A stretch of DNA of 64,000 bases from Nostoc parmelioides FACHB-3921 (GTDB taxonomy: Bacteria; Cyanobacteriota; Cyanobacteriia; Cyanobacteriales; Nostocaceae), in contig NZ_JACJQL010000004.1 in NCBI RefSeq assembly GCF_014696625.1, forward strand, positions 124,001 to 188,000. Direction: 5' to 3'. The position numbers were made by a program, and so were the translations under genes. This document shows positions 9,198-18,093 of this stretch, piece after piece. How positions within the stretch are numbered: position 1 is the first letter of the stretch; each line of letters starts with the position of its first letter. The notes beneath the pieces were generated by a model that was not told the DNA's origin, did not search any database, and was given only the letters and a program-made list of their open reading frames with translations.

Positions 9198-10118
9198 ATG
9201 TTCCCAGTCATATATTCTGATGAGTTTCTAGATCACAAAACTGGCAAATATCACCCAGAAAGTCCAGAACGTTTGACAGCAATTGTTAATGCAATAAAAC
9301 AAGCTGCGTTTGCGGAAAAAATTACCTGGGTTGAACCGACACCAGCCCTAGAAAACTCATCTGTAATGCCGCTTCTGGTAAAGGTTCATAGCCCAGGTTA
9401 TGTGAATAAGGTCAGGGAAATCGCTACTACTGGCGGCGGTTATTTGGATGGCGATACACCAGTCTCACCCCGTAGTTATGATGTGGCTTTATTGGCGGTG
9501 AGTGCTTGGTTAAACGGGATGGATGCTGTGTTAGAGACAGGAAATCCGGCTTTTGTGCTGGCGCGTCCACCAGGACACCATGCAGAAGGCGATGCAGGGA
9601 TGGGATTTTGTTTATTTTCTAATGCAGCGATCGCCGCTTATTATGCCTTAGAACAGCCAGGAATTAACCGTGTCGCCATTATTGATTGGGATGTACATCA
9701 TGGTAATGGTACACAGGCGATCGTGGAGATTAATCCTCAAATTGCTTACTGTTCTCTCCATCAGTACCCCTGTTATCCTGGGACAGGTAGAGCTACAGAA
9801 AAGGGTTTCCATAATAATGTGTTAAATCTGCCCGTACCACCTGGTAGTGATATTTCTGTATATCAGCCATTATGGGAAAAAAAGATAATGCCGTTTTTAG
9901 TAGACTTTCAGCCAGATTTACTGATTGTTAGTGCTGGTTATGATGGTAATGCTGACGATCCTCTAGCTAGCGTCAATTTGCAACCAAAAGACTATGCTTT
10001 ATTCACTAATTATTGTTTAGGAATAACCCGTAAAATGTTATTTGGCTTAGAAGGTGGCTATGATTTACCTACACTTTCTCAGTCTGTTTTAGCAACAATT
10101 GCCAGTTGTTTAGCTTAA
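9198..10118 (+). CDS. Histone deacetylase-family (acetoin utilization/acetylpolyamine) amidohydrolase
   Basis: This 306-residue zinc hydrolase belongs to the arginase-deacetylase fold. Active-site motifs are complete: RPPGHHAEGDAGMGFCLF with the His pair 127-128, IDWDVHHGNGT with zinc ligands Asp165 and His167, SAGYDGNADDP with Asp249, and the closing LEGGYDLPTL. Bacterial members remove acetyl groups from polyamines, small molecules or protein lysines; the substrate cannot be told from sequence. The ATG at 9198 gives the normal N-terminus (PVIYSDEFLDHKTGKYHPES). It is on the same strand as its neighbours but with spacers over 100 bases, so an operon is not obvious. Confidence 0.92.
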   Translation: MFPVIYSDEFLDHKTGKYHPESPERLTAIVNAIKQAAFAEKITWVEPTPALENSSVMPLLVKVHSPGYVNKVREIATTGGGYLDGDTPVSPRSYDVALLAVSAWLNGMDAVLETGNPAFVLARPPGHHAEGDAGMGFCLFSNAAIAAYYALEQPGINRVAIIDWDVHHGNGTQAIVEINPQIAYCSLHQYPCYPGTGRATEKGFHNNVLNLPVPPGSDISVYQPLWEKKIMPFLVDFQPDLLIVSAGYDGNADDPLASVNLQPKDYALFTNYCLGITRKMLFGLEGGYDLPTLSQSVLATIASCLA

Positions 10119-10329
10119 CATTCAATTCTTCAGCCTACATCTTAAACTACGGTTTATCTATCAAGTTTTAGTTGAATACTGGAAATGGATGTAGTATAAC
10201 TGTGATAGTACCATATACTTCCAGGGATAAATGAGCCATCAAAGTACGCGCCCACATCATACTTGGGTGCAATCTCATCATCCTGTACCCTCAGAGACGA
10301 AATCGCTACATCAGTGCCATAAAGAGCCG

Positions 10330-10830
10330 ATGTTTTATTATTTTGCTTATGGAAGTTGTATGTGTCCGGTGGATTTGAAGCGATCGCTTGGTGAGAACAC
10401 ACACCCTTATATTATCGGCCCTGGAGTATTAAAAGGTTATCGTTTGGGATTTTATCTCTATTTACCAAGCCGTAAATGTGGCGTTTTAGATATAGTTAAA
10501 GACCCCAAAGCCAGTGTTAAAGGCGTACTCTACCAACTACCCTTACGCTTAAGTGAATACTTAGATCAACGTGAAGGTGTATCCCAAAACCTCTATCGTC
10601 ATGAATCAGTAGAGATTCACAGCCACAGTCGAGTATATCAAGATGTTCGCACATACGTAGTGGTGAATAAATCAGAGGAAGAAGTTGCACCTAATGACTG
10701 GTACTTCAATGTTGTTCTCAGGGGCGCAGTCACCTGCGGACTACCTGAAGAATATTGCTGGCATTTATTCAATCATATGCACAAGTTACAGCAGCGCCAT
10801 CAAGAACAGAAATTTAGGCGATCGGCATGA
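10330..10830 (+). CDS. Gamma-glutamylcyclotransferase-like protein
   Basis: This 166-residue protein begins MFYYFAYGSCMCPVDLKRSL. The YFAYGS loop is the substrate-binding signature of the GGCT fold, and a Glu in LDQREGVSQNLYR fits the usual catalytic acid. Family members cyclise gamma-glutamyl amines or peptides to 5-oxoproline. I chose the ATG at 10330 because the fold begins there; an in-frame ATG at 10231 would add 33 residues (His- and Ser-rich) that are unlike the family. In the strongest motif position Asn is replaced by Cys (YGSC instead of YGSN), so activity is uncertain. Confidence 0.75.
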   Translation: MFYYFAYGSCMCPVDLKRSLGENTHPYIIGPGVLKGYRLGFYLYLPSRKCGVLDIVKDPKASVKGVLYQLPLRLSEYLDQREGVSQNLYRHESVEIHSHSRVYQDVRTYVVVNKSEEEVAPNDWYFNVVLRGAVTCGLPEEYCWHLFNHMHKLQQRHQEQKFRRSA

Positions 10831-11272
10831 AAAGTAACAATAAGACGAAATACTAAAATTTATCATGTTATTGATTGTGTTTATTTTTATTAGTAATACT
10901 TTGAGCAATTAGCAAAAATAAAAAGAATATTATTGAGAGTTTTATGTCTATTCATGTGACGTTTTAATGTCTAATTAATTGCCTTTATTTACATACATAA
11001 ATTTATCTAGATCACATATATTTGTTATTAGTCATCTTTAAATTAAATATCTCTCAATTCAATTCTTGTAAAGAGTAAGCTGTTACGCATTTAAATTGTA
11101 TATTTCGCACTCAGGTTGTCAAAAGTCCAAAGTCCACAGTCCAAGCTAGCCTTTGATTCTGGACTCTTGACTATGGACAGCCCTGACGCAAGAATATTTG
11201 ATTTAGGTGCGTATCACCTTATATCCAAATATCTAACAAATCAAGCTCAAACCCTAAAAACATAGGATTTAT
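10831..11272. other. AT-rich intergenic spacer
   Basis: No gene was found. A mirrored stretch (AGTCCAAAGTCCACAGTCCAAG, from about 11127, against GGACTCTTGACTATGGAC, from about 11161) can fold into a hairpin and looks like one of the simple interspersed repeats of this genome. The promoter of the next gene should lie in the last 60 bases. Confidence 0.4.
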
Positions 11273-11746
11273 ATGAAATTATTTTCTGGCGCTATTGGCT
11301 TGATCTTGAAAGCTAGTCTAGCTCTAACAGGTTTTATTGCTTGCTTAAGCTTGGCATCAACTCCAGCATCAGCCCAAGCAATAATAGAAGACCCAATCTC
11401 CGACTTCAGTTCTGGAGAGCCTGCTGTCTTTGCAGGTGCAGCCGTGTATCTTACTCCTGGTGCTTATCTATCAACTATTGCGGCTGAGGCGGTCGCACCG
11501 AAAGGAACTTATTTTGCAGGATTTAACGGTGCGTATACAGTTACAGCATTTTCGTATATAGATCCTATTACTCATGCAGCATATCCAGCCCTAACACTGC
11601 ATACTGGTGGACTAGCCAAACTTCCATACGAAACAGGCGGGTCTATTAGGGCTGCTGTAGTGGAAAGACTCAGATATGGCAATCTCACATTAGATGAATT
11701 TACATCACTTGTTAGGGCTGCTGTTGGTAATGATGGTTTGGAATAG
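11273..11746 (+). CDS. Putative secreted protein, unknown function
   Basis: This 157-residue protein has a clear signal peptide with an ASTPASAQA cleavage region near residue 36. The mature part is about 120 residues, Ala/Gly/Thr-rich, with no Cys, and contains two similar Ala-Tyr-X-Thr-like stretches (AAVYLTPGAYLSTIAAEAV and NGAYTVTAFSYIDPIT). It ends with a possible helix (LTLDEFTSLVRAAVGNDG). I do not recognise the family. It is followed by simple repeats and convergent with the porin gene. Confidence 0.6.
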   Translation: MKLFSGAIGLILKASLALTGFIACLSLASTPASAQAIIEDPISDFSSGEPAVFAGAAVYLTPGAYLSTIAAEAVAPKGTYFAGFNGAYTVTAFSYIDPITHAAYPALTLHTGGLAKLPYETGGSIRAAVVERLRYGNLTLDEFTSLVRAAVGNDGLE

Positions 11747-11916
11747 GGTTGGGGATTGGGGACAAAAAAGTAAAAAGTAAAAAGGCAAAAGTTAAAACAA
11801 AAATCTTTTACCTTTTTACTTTTGCGTTGAACTGGGGATTGGGGGCTAAGCGCAGAGGGGAAAAGGAAATTATTACCAATTACCAATTACTAATTACATA
11901 TTTTTGATTTCCCATA

Positions 11917-11949
11917 AAAAAGACGCAAAGTGATTCTTTGCGTCTTTTT
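11917..11949. terminator. Perfect 14-bp stem terminator, probably bidirectional
   Basis: AAAAAGACGCAAAG pairs with CTTTGCGTCTTTTT around a 5-base loop, with T-runs on both strands. It lies 17 bases after the stop of the minus-strand porin gene and also faces the plus-strand gene ending at 11746. Confidence 0.85.
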
Positions 11950-11965
11950 GGTGAGTTTAGGGAAA

Positions 11966-13552
11966 TTAGAAACTAAATGTGGTTCTCAACGCACCAATAA
12001 CAACATCATCATTGTTATCATTGTGGTCTGGTGATGTTAGCCAGATAATGCCTGGTGTGATGGTGATATTGTCACTGACTTTGTATTGATAAAAAGCTTC
12101 CACATGATAGGAAGTATCTCTATCTCTGTCTAGTCCAGCAATGCTAGAACTTGTGACTTTTGGTTCCATCCCGGCAATGATACCGGCTAAGTTACCTTTT
12201 TTCCCAAGGTCGGGGAAACCAAGAGTAACAGCATAGTTCCAAATATCAACATCTCCACGATCGCCTGTCAAGATGCGGCTATTGGTGTAACCAGCCCATC
12301 CACCCAAGACTAATTTTTCACTGAGACCGATAGAAGCTTGGAGACCATAGGAATTGCTGGAGAATCTTTCGCCTAAACCTTGGAAGGTGGTTGCAGCGTT
12401 GCTACCAGTGGCTAGAGGTTGGCGATAAGAATTGATATATGTTAAACCAACACTGATGCGATCGCTTGGTCTAACTGTCAGTTGCGCTAATGCACCATAA
12501 GCGCCATCAAATAAACCGTTTTGGGGTGATGGGTTATTTGCTGTACCGCTCAAATAACCCAAGCTCAAGGCTAATTTATCACTAAACTGGTGAGTGACAC
12601 CCAGACCAGTACCACCTATCTGCCCATAAATCGGGTTACGTGTACCAAAGGTAGTTAAAGCACCAAAAGCACCATCTCCATCAAATATGTTGACGGTACT
12701 GGTGAGGTCGTCTGCTGCGCCGCCAACAGCAATGAGCTTGGCTTGGGTGTTTTTGCCCAAGGGAAAGCCATACCACAAAGTACCAATAGCAGCATTAGTA
12801 CTGGGTTCAACGCTAGCGAAGAACAGGTTACCTTCTGGAGTATTAATGTCGGGGCTAGTAATGTTGTTAGCTTCAATTCTGGTGAACAAGGTATCTTGCC
12901 CAGTGAAGCTGGAGACAAGTTCTAATCGCGCCCGTACTCCCAGAGTGGTATTTGTATCAACGATATCTGCATTATTGACGCGATCGCCTGATAAGACATC
13001 GCTGATAACTGATACTACTTGTCCTTGCAGCTTTGTTGTGGTTGAGAATTGATTGGCTTCTAATTCCGAGGTACGCGCTTCTAAAGCATCAACTCGACCT
13101 CTCAATGTGGCTAGTTCCGCAGAAAACTCTTCTTGTAGCTTTTGTAATGTAGCTAAGTCTTCTTTTGTGACTAACTCCGCCGTGGCAGTAGCTATGAGTT
13201 CATTGACTCGATCCAGACAAGCGTTCAAGCCTGCGGCAAATTCATACCTTGTGAGGGCGCGATTACCACGATATGTCCCATTGGGATACCCTGCGATACA
13301 ACCATATCGCTCTACCAGTGATTGCAATGCTTGGAAAGCCCAGTCTGTAGGTTGTACGTCAGAAAATTGAGAAACTGAGGTAACTTGTGACATTACCTCT
13401 TGTTGAGTAGCTAGTTCTGCATTAGCTATTTTTGAGGTTTCATTTATTTCTGTTGTGGCAGGGGTTTCTCCTGCAAAGGCCGCAGCGCCAGAAAATAGCA
13501 TTGTGCTGCAAATTACTGGGTTAACCAGCCAATACTTCCATATTTTCTGCAT
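11966..13552 (-). CDS. SLH-domain outer-membrane porin (OprB/iron-uptake-porin type)
   Basis: This 528-residue outer-membrane protein has a signal peptide (cleavage near AFAGETPA), an SLH domain (FSDVQPTDWAFQALQSLVER to LTRYEFAAGL), a coiled-coil spacer (about residues 120-165), and a beta-barrel that ends in the typical aromatic residue (TTFSF). This is the standard build of cyanobacterial porins, in which the SLH domain holds the wall and the barrel passes ions or solutes. I chose the ATG at 13552 because GAGGAG lies just upstream; a GTG four codons earlier overlaps that site. It is divergent from znuA across a spacer with a Fur/Zur-like box, so a role in metal uptake is plausible. Confidence 0.9.
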   Translation of the reverse strand: MQKIWKYWLVNPVICSTMLFSGAAAFAGETPATTEINETSKIANAELATQQEVMSQVTSVSQFSDVQPTDWAFQALQSLVERYGCIAGYPNGTYRGNRALTRYEFAAGLNACLDRVNELIATATAELVTKEDLATLQKLQEEFSAELATLRGRVDALEARTSELEANQFSTTTKLQGQVVSVISDVLSGDRVNNADIVDTNTTLGVRARLELVSSFTGQDTLFTRIEANNITSPDINTPEGNLFFASVEPSTNAAIGTLWYGFPLGKNTQAKLIAVGGAADDLTSTVNIFDGDGAFGALTTFGTRNPIYGQIGGTGLGVTHQFSDKLALSLGYLSGTANNPSPQNGLFDGAYGALAQLTVRPSDRISVGLTYINSYRQPLATGSNAATTFQGLGERFSSNSYGLQASIGLSEKLVLGGWAGYTNSRILTGDRGDVDIWNYAVTLGFPDLGKKGNLAGIIAGMEPKVTSSSIAGLDRDRDTSYHVEAFYQYKVSDNITITPGIIWLTSPDHNDNNDDVVIGALRTTFSF

Positions 13553-13564
13553 TTTTCTCCTCAC

Positions 13565-13933
13565 ACTTTACTCACACACATCTTCTTCTTGGCAATAGAT
13601 ATACCAAGTTCATTTGAAATAATATTTACTTCAAAAGTATTCCCAAGATATTAGCAGCACTTAGCAATTTTTGTCACATTAAAAGTCAAGAATTCGTAAT
13701 TCATCCATTTTATGTAAAGAGAACATCTTTCAACCAGTACATTCGGTGGAGTGAGAGATATGTAACACAACACTCGCAAAACACTCCGGTGATTGCTGGC
13801 AAGAAATTTATTGTCTTCAGTATATGAGAATGAGAATTATTATAATATAGCAATGTACAATAAGTATCATTTTCAAAATCTGTGTTGATTGTGGCGACAG
13901 CCGCGTCAGCATCCTTATGGAGGGTAAAATACA
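13565..13933. other. Divergent promoter region, porin / znuA
   Basis: This AT-rich spacer holds the starts of two divergent transcripts. The one strong signal I see is the Fur/Zur-like box at 13826-13845. No gene is present. Confidence 0.5.
13826..13845. promoter_or_regulatory. Candidate Fur-family (Zur/Fur) box
   Basis: GAGAATGAGAATTATTATA matches 15 of 19 bases of the classic Fur consensus GATAATGATAATCATTATC. The inner 15 bases TGAGAATTATTATAA match 12 of 15 of the 7-1-7 palindrome TGATAAT-N-ATTATCA used by cyanobacterial Zur. It lies about 90 bases before znuA. The match is direct; the choice of regulator is inference. Confidence 0.5.
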
Positions 13934-14953
13934 GTGATTTGGACTCACATCAGAAGTAAAATAGGTAAACAGCACAATGGCATGGTGTCCTTAATAGCCT
14001 TGCTAATGTTGTCCATGACGGTTGGTTGTGACCAATCGAATAGTAATCAGGGAACAACTGCCCAACAATCGCCAACAGCACAGGAAGCTGCTTCTAGTCC
14101 ATCAGTGCAGCAGCCAAAAACTAAAGTAGTAGCAACGATTTTGCCAACATATTTATTTACCAAAGCTGTAGCTGGAGAAGCCGCAGATGTATCGCTTTTA
14201 ATCCCACCTAACACGGAAGTACATGATTACCAAGCAACACCGAGTAATGTGAAAGCGATCGCCACAGCTAATGTTTTAGTCAAAAATGGGTTAGGTTTGG
14301 AAGAATTTCTCGACAATACTGTAAAAAATGCCCAAAATCCTCAATTAACCCAAATAGATGCCAGTAAAAATATCAAAGTTTTAAATGAAATTTCACCTGT
14401 TGTAGAAACAGGAACGAAAGACCACGATCATGACCATGAACATTCTGAAGGTAATCCCCACGTTTGGCTAGATCCAGTGTTAGCAAAACAGCAAGTAGTG
14501 AATATTCGGGATGGCTTAATTGCGGCTGACCCAGCAAATAAAACTACCTATCAAGCTAATGCTGAGGCTTATATGAAAGAGTTAGACAATTTACATAATG
14601 AGTTTCAGCAAACTTTGCAGAAAACTCCTAATTGTACATTTATTACTTTCCATGATGCCTTTCCTTATTTAGCTCAACGCTATAATTTGCGGCAAGTTGC
14701 TGTCGTGCAAGTTCCTGAAGATCAACTTTCACCAACAGATGTACAAAAAACAGTCAACACAGTTAAAAAATACAAAGTAAAAGCTTTGTTCAGTGAACCA
14801 GGTGTAGACAACAAATTACTCACCAGTTTATCCAAAGATTTAAATTTAACTTTGCGTTCTCTCAACTCTTTAGAAAGTGGTGATACCAATCCCCAATATT
14901 ATTTCCAAGCAATGAAAGATAATTTGCAAACCCTAGAAGCGGGTTGTAAGTAA
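13934..14953 (+). CDS. znuA: Zinc ABC transporter, substrate-binding lipoprotein ZnuA
   Basis: This 339-residue protein belongs to the cluster A-I metal-binding family. The N-terminus has a lipoprotein-like signal ending TVGCDQS, so the protein is probably anchored by its Cys after export. Metal ligands of the family are seen: His in NTEVHDYQATPS, His in GNPHVWLDP, and the later FITFHDAFPYLA and LFSEPGVDNK motifs. The loop DHDHDHEHSEGNPH is the His/Asp-rich segment typical of zinc rather than manganese binders. The start is a GTG at 13934; an ATG 16 codons later is a reasonable alternative. It is followed by znuC. Confidence 0.93.
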   Translation: MIWTHIRSKIGKQHNGMVSLIALLMLSMTVGCDQSNSNQGTTAQQSPTAQEAASSPSVQQPKTKVVATILPTYLFTKAVAGEAADVSLLIPPNTEVHDYQATPSNVKAIATANVLVKNGLGLEEFLDNTVKNAQNPQLTQIDASKNIKVLNEISPVVETGTKDHDHDHEHSEGNPHVWLDPVLAKQQVVNIRDGLIAADPANKTTYQANAEAYMKELDNLHNEFQQTLQKTPNCTFITFHDAFPYLAQRYNLRQVAVVQVPEDQLSPTDVQKTVNTVKKYKVKALFSEPGVDNKLLTSLSKDLNLTLRSLNSLESGDTNPQYYFQAMKDNLQTLEAGCK

Positions 14954-15111
14954 AATTATGACTTGGGTGTATCTGATTTATATTATTGGTAAATGAAAAT
15001 TGCTCTGATGCTGATTTTTTATTAATTTGAACCAGTCATATACTCCTGATAATCACCCACAAACGACCATAAAAATATCTTGACTCATCACCTATTTTCC
15101 AGCTAGGACTA

Positions 15112-15885
15112 ATGAATTCGCCCATTTTAAAAGTAGAAAACTTGACAGTATATCAAGGTAATTATTTAGCTATTCGAGATGTTTCTTTTAATTTATTAGC
15201 AGGAACAGACACAGCGATAGTCGGGCCTAACGGCGCTGGTAAAAGCACTTTGGTAAAAGCAATTTTAGATTTGATTCCTCGCAGCGTCGGTCAAATTGAA
15301 ATCTTTGGTCGTCCCATAAATAGGTTAGGAAATTTACGCCATCTTTTAGGCTATATGCCACAAAATTTTATTTTTGACCGCAGTTTTCCTATCTCTGTTG
15401 AAGAATTGGTGGGACTAGGATGGGTGGCTGAAGCTCGCCATCAGAGATCTGCATTTTTCTCCAAACTAAGAATTCAAAGCCGGGAAAAATCAGCAGCGAT
15501 CGCCGCCGCTCTCAAAAGAACCGATACTTACCATCTGCGAAATCAAGCGATCGGGACTCTTAGCGGCGGTCAGCTAAAGCGGATTTTATTAGCTTACTGT
15601 TTGGTCATACCTCGAAAAATATTGGTTTTAGATGAAGCCTTTGCGGGAGTTGATATGCAGGGTGCAGCCGATTTTTATGCCATGCTGAACGAATTAAAGC
15701 AGCAGGAAGGTTGGACTGTTTTGCAAGTTTCCCATGATATTGATATGGTCAGCCGCCACTGCGATCGCGTGCTTTGTCTTAACCAAACCGTTGTTTGTAC
15801 TGGTCAGCCAGAAATAGCACTTTCACCCCAAAACTTATTAGCAACTTACGGCCCTGGCTTCAGTCGTTACGAACATCACCATTAG
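15112..15885 (+). CDS. znuC: Zinc ABC transporter, ATPase ZnuC
   Basis: This 257-residue ABC ATPase energises metal import. Walker A is VGPNGAGKSTLVKAIL (about residue 38), the Q-loop is in GYMPQNFIFD, the signature is LSGGQLKRILLAYCL (about 150), Walker B is ILVLDEAFAGVD and the switch His is in VLQVSHDIDMVSRHCD. The sequence type is that of manganese/zinc ABC importers. It follows znuA by 158 bases and faces the arsR-type gene tail to tail, so the ATPase and the permease are separated by a regulator on the other strand. Confidence 0.94.
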   Translation: MNSPILKVENLTVYQGNYLAIRDVSFNLLAGTDTAIVGPNGAGKSTLVKAILDLIPRSVGQIEIFGRPINRLGNLRHLLGYMPQNFIFDRSFPISVEELVGLGWVAEARHQRSAFFSKLRIQSREKSAAIAAALKRTDTYHLRNQAIGTLSGGQLKRILLAYCLVIPRKILVLDEAFAGVDMQGAADFYAMLNELKQQEGWTVLQVSHDIDMVSRHCDRVLCLNQTVVCTGQPEIALSPQNLLATYGPGFSRYEHHH

Positions 15886-15949
15886 GAAAAATCACAATAT
15901 TCAAGTAGACAAAACTCTTTTATTTATTGATTTATTTATTGATTTAGAG

Positions 15950-16312
15950 TTAATCTTTCTCGTCCAAATGTTCCGCTACAGCCTGATAAAGCTCCAAAAT
16001 ATGGTTATCATGTAGGCGGTAAAATACATGACGACCTTGCTTACGGTAACTGACTAAACGCATGGCACGTAAGTTTCTTAATTGATGAGAAACAGCAGAT
16101 TCGCTCATTTCTAGTAGTGTTGCTATATCACTGACACATAGCTCTTTTGTTGCTAAAAAGGAGAGAATGCGTAATCGATTAGCGTCGCCTAAAAAACTAA
16201 AAAAATCAGCCATGCGCTGTGATTTTTCAATACTCAAAACTTCTTTTATTAGAGGTGTAACACTACTTGCATTTATTTCCTCTACAGTAAAATTTGTGTG
16301 AGTCTTAATCAT
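15950..16312 (-). CDS. SmtB/ZiaR-type ArsR-family zinc-responsive repressor
   Basis: This 120-residue winged-helix repressor has the recognition helix in LEMSESAVSHQLRNLRAMRL. The C-terminal helix carries Asp102, His104, His115 and Glu118 with exactly the D-x-H-x10-H-x2-E spacing of the alpha-5 zinc site of SmtB. There is one Cys (ELCVSD, Cys59) and no N-terminal Cys cluster, so the alpha-3N site of ZiaR or AztR type is probably missing. Family knowledge says zinc releases such repressors from DNA. Its location between znuC and znuB, on the opposite strand, suggests a role in zinc balance; the true target could be elsewhere (an exporter or metallothionein). Confidence 0.9.
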   Translation of the reverse strand: MIKTHTNFTVEEINASSVTPLIKEVLSIEKSQRMADFFSFLGDANRLRILSFLATKELCVSDIATLLEMSESAVSHQLRNLRAMRLVSYRKQGRHVFYRLHDNHILELYQAVAEHLDEKD

Positions 16313-16509
16313 GTGAATTTGTTAACTACAATTATTTAATTTGGGAATAGTTAAATTTGGAATCGACGTTTAAAAAATTTATTAACAAGAGTAGATGATA
16401 TATACAATTATATACTTTAATCAAATTAAAAAATTTAGAAATTAAGAGATATTTTGTAGTAATGTGTGGTAAAAGTACCCACTAGCTTGAATATGGATGC
16501 AATGAATTT

Positions 16510-16524
16510 TGATAATAAAAATCA
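16510..16524. promoter_or_regulatory. Candidate Zur-like box before znuB
   Basis: TGATAATAAAAATCA matches 12 of 15 of TGATAAT-N-ATTATCA and lies 13 bases before the znuB ATG. The region is AT-rich, so chance is a real possibility. Confidence 0.32.
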
Positions 16525-16536
16525 ACAACTGATTGT

Positions 16537-17421
16537 ATGCTGACTAAAACCTTCTACCTCCTACCTCATAACTCTTGCTGTTTAATCGCTGTGGCTAGTG
16601 TTCCAGATTTGGTGAGTTTACTGCAATTCCCTTTTATGCAACGGGCGATCGCAGGTGCTGTTTTAATGGGAGTATTAGGGGGTTTACTGGGCAGTTTTGT
16701 CACCTTACGCCAGCTATCATTTTTTAGTCATGCCGTTGGTCACGCAGCTTTGGTAGGCGTAGTGTTGGGTGTGCTGTTGCAAGTTAACCCTACTTCCATG
16801 CTATTGCCCTTTACTTTAGTGTTTGGTGTTGTAGTCCTTTATTTAATCGACCAGACGGATTTAGGTAGTGATAGTGTACTCAGTATAGTTCTCTCTGGTG
16901 CATTGGCGATCGGTGTTATTCTCACTAACCTAATTCAAGGATATCGCGGTAACTTAATCGGGGTCTTGTTTGGCGATATTCTGGCTATCGATAGCACAGA
17001 TTTAATTTTGACATTTCTCGTACTGATCGCCAGCAGTGTATTTTTACTTTCAACCCTACGACAACAAATTTTATTAACCTTGAACTTAGATGTGGCAAAA
17101 GTTCAGGGTGTTCCTGTTCAATTGTACCGTTATGGGTTTGTAGTCTTACTTTCATTGGCAGTAGCTGTGGCTATTAAAGCTGTTGGTGTCCTGCTAGTAA
17201 ACGCCTTTTTAGTGATTCCGGCTGCTACCGCTAAGTTAATGAGTCACCACTTTCAGCACTTTCTTGTCATGTCAATGCTAGTTGGTGCTGCCAGTAGCAT
17301 CATTGGCATTTTACTATCAGGTGCTTTCAATCTCGCCTCTGGCCCTAGCATTGTTCTTATCCAGGTGTTCCTATTTGTGATTGTATTTATTTGGGTAAAG
17401 TTGTACTTCAAGGCTGCATAA
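16537..17421 (+). CDS. znuB: Zinc ABC transporter, permease ZnuB
   Basis: This 294-residue membrane protein of the ABC-3 family has about eight hydrophobic segments. Family features include the Gly-rich first helix (AVLMGVLGGLLGSFVTLRQL), GHAALVGVVLG and the conserved cytoplasmic loop NLDVAKVQGVPVQLYRYGF, followed by KAVGVLLVNAFLVIPAATA. It forms the channel for the metal delivered by ZnuA. The ATG at 16537 has no obvious ribosome site; later in-frame starts such as the Met before QRAIAG are possible. It probably has its own promoter, since the repressor gene separates it from znuC. Confidence 0.93.
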   Translation: MLTKTFYLLPHNSCCLIAVASVPDLVSLLQFPFMQRAIAGAVLMGVLGGLLGSFVTLRQLSFFSHAVGHAALVGVVLGVLLQVNPTSMLLPFTLVFGVVVLYLIDQTDLGSDSVLSIVLSGALAIGVILTNLIQGYRGNLIGVLFGDILAIDSTDLILTFLVLIASSVFLLSTLRQQILLTLNLDVAKVQGVPVQLYRYGFVVLLSLAVAVAIKAVGVLLVNAFLVIPAATAKLMSHHFQHFLVMSMLVGAASSIIGILLSGAFNLASGPSIVLIQVFLFVIVFIWVKLYFKAA

Positions 17422-17496
17422 ATCTTTTTTGCGAAAACTATTGCCAAATCGTTTTATGTTTGCTACATTGATTAATCGTGGTCAAGAAAAAAACAA

Positions 17497-17569
<73 letters not shown>

Positions 17570-17576
17570 TTTAAAC

Positions 17577-17612
17577 AAACCCCCTGAAATCGTTCGATTT
17601 CAAGGGGTTTTT
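17577..17612 (+). terminator. Terminator after tRNA-Phe
   Basis: AAACCCCCTGAAATCG pairs with CGATTTCAAGGGGTTT (one mismatch) and is followed by a T-run ending at 17612. Confidence 0.8.
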
Positions 17613-18093
17613 GCTTTATAAAGGCTGATTAATCAAGAAAAAAATTCTACATCTTAGAAAAACTTTGGGTATTTTTTGATGTCTTTAGGCAAAAAATGGG
17701 TGTAAATTGTGTGTAAAAGGGATAGAGTAGAGCTTAGGTTGACCGCTATAAACTAAAATATTTAAATCCCAATAATTTTCAAAAATTTGCCCCAACAGCC
17801 GTAAGAGATGATTTATCAAGTAAAGCTTAAATCGTAGTGGTGTAGCAAGCTTAAAATGATGTATTAGAAGTAAGGTTGGGTTGTAGCAAGATCCCAGGGA
17901 AGGGTATGAAGTTAAACCCAACGTTGGGCTTGGTTTTGGGTTTCCTTACGTCAACCCAACCTACGGTTTTGTTGCCACATTTTAGCCTTGACACACCACT
18001 ACTCAATACTTACTTTATAAATAGGCTCTCAGACGCTACTGGGTGCGTGAATTGCAGTTCGCGACAACTACCAATTGGTTGTGCAACTTAATT
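17613..18093. other. Non-coding spacer with palindromic repeats
   Basis: No convincing gene was found; short open frames here lack family features and cross repeats. Between 17873 and 17962 an AGGTTGGGTTG / CAACCCAACCT inverted repeat encloses the palindrome CCCAACGTTGGG, typical of small interspersed elements in this genome. A related GGTTGGGTT / AACCCAACC hairpin lies at 38596-38624. Confidence 0.5.

Noticed and set aside
10154..10402. Minus-strand frame overlapping the GGCT-like gene
   Set aside because: Composition is random-like, with no motif or ribosome site; it is explained by the gene on the other strand.
17613..18093. Two overlapping short open frames as genes
   Set aside because: They run through palindromic repeats, overlap on opposite strands, and lack start sites or family features.
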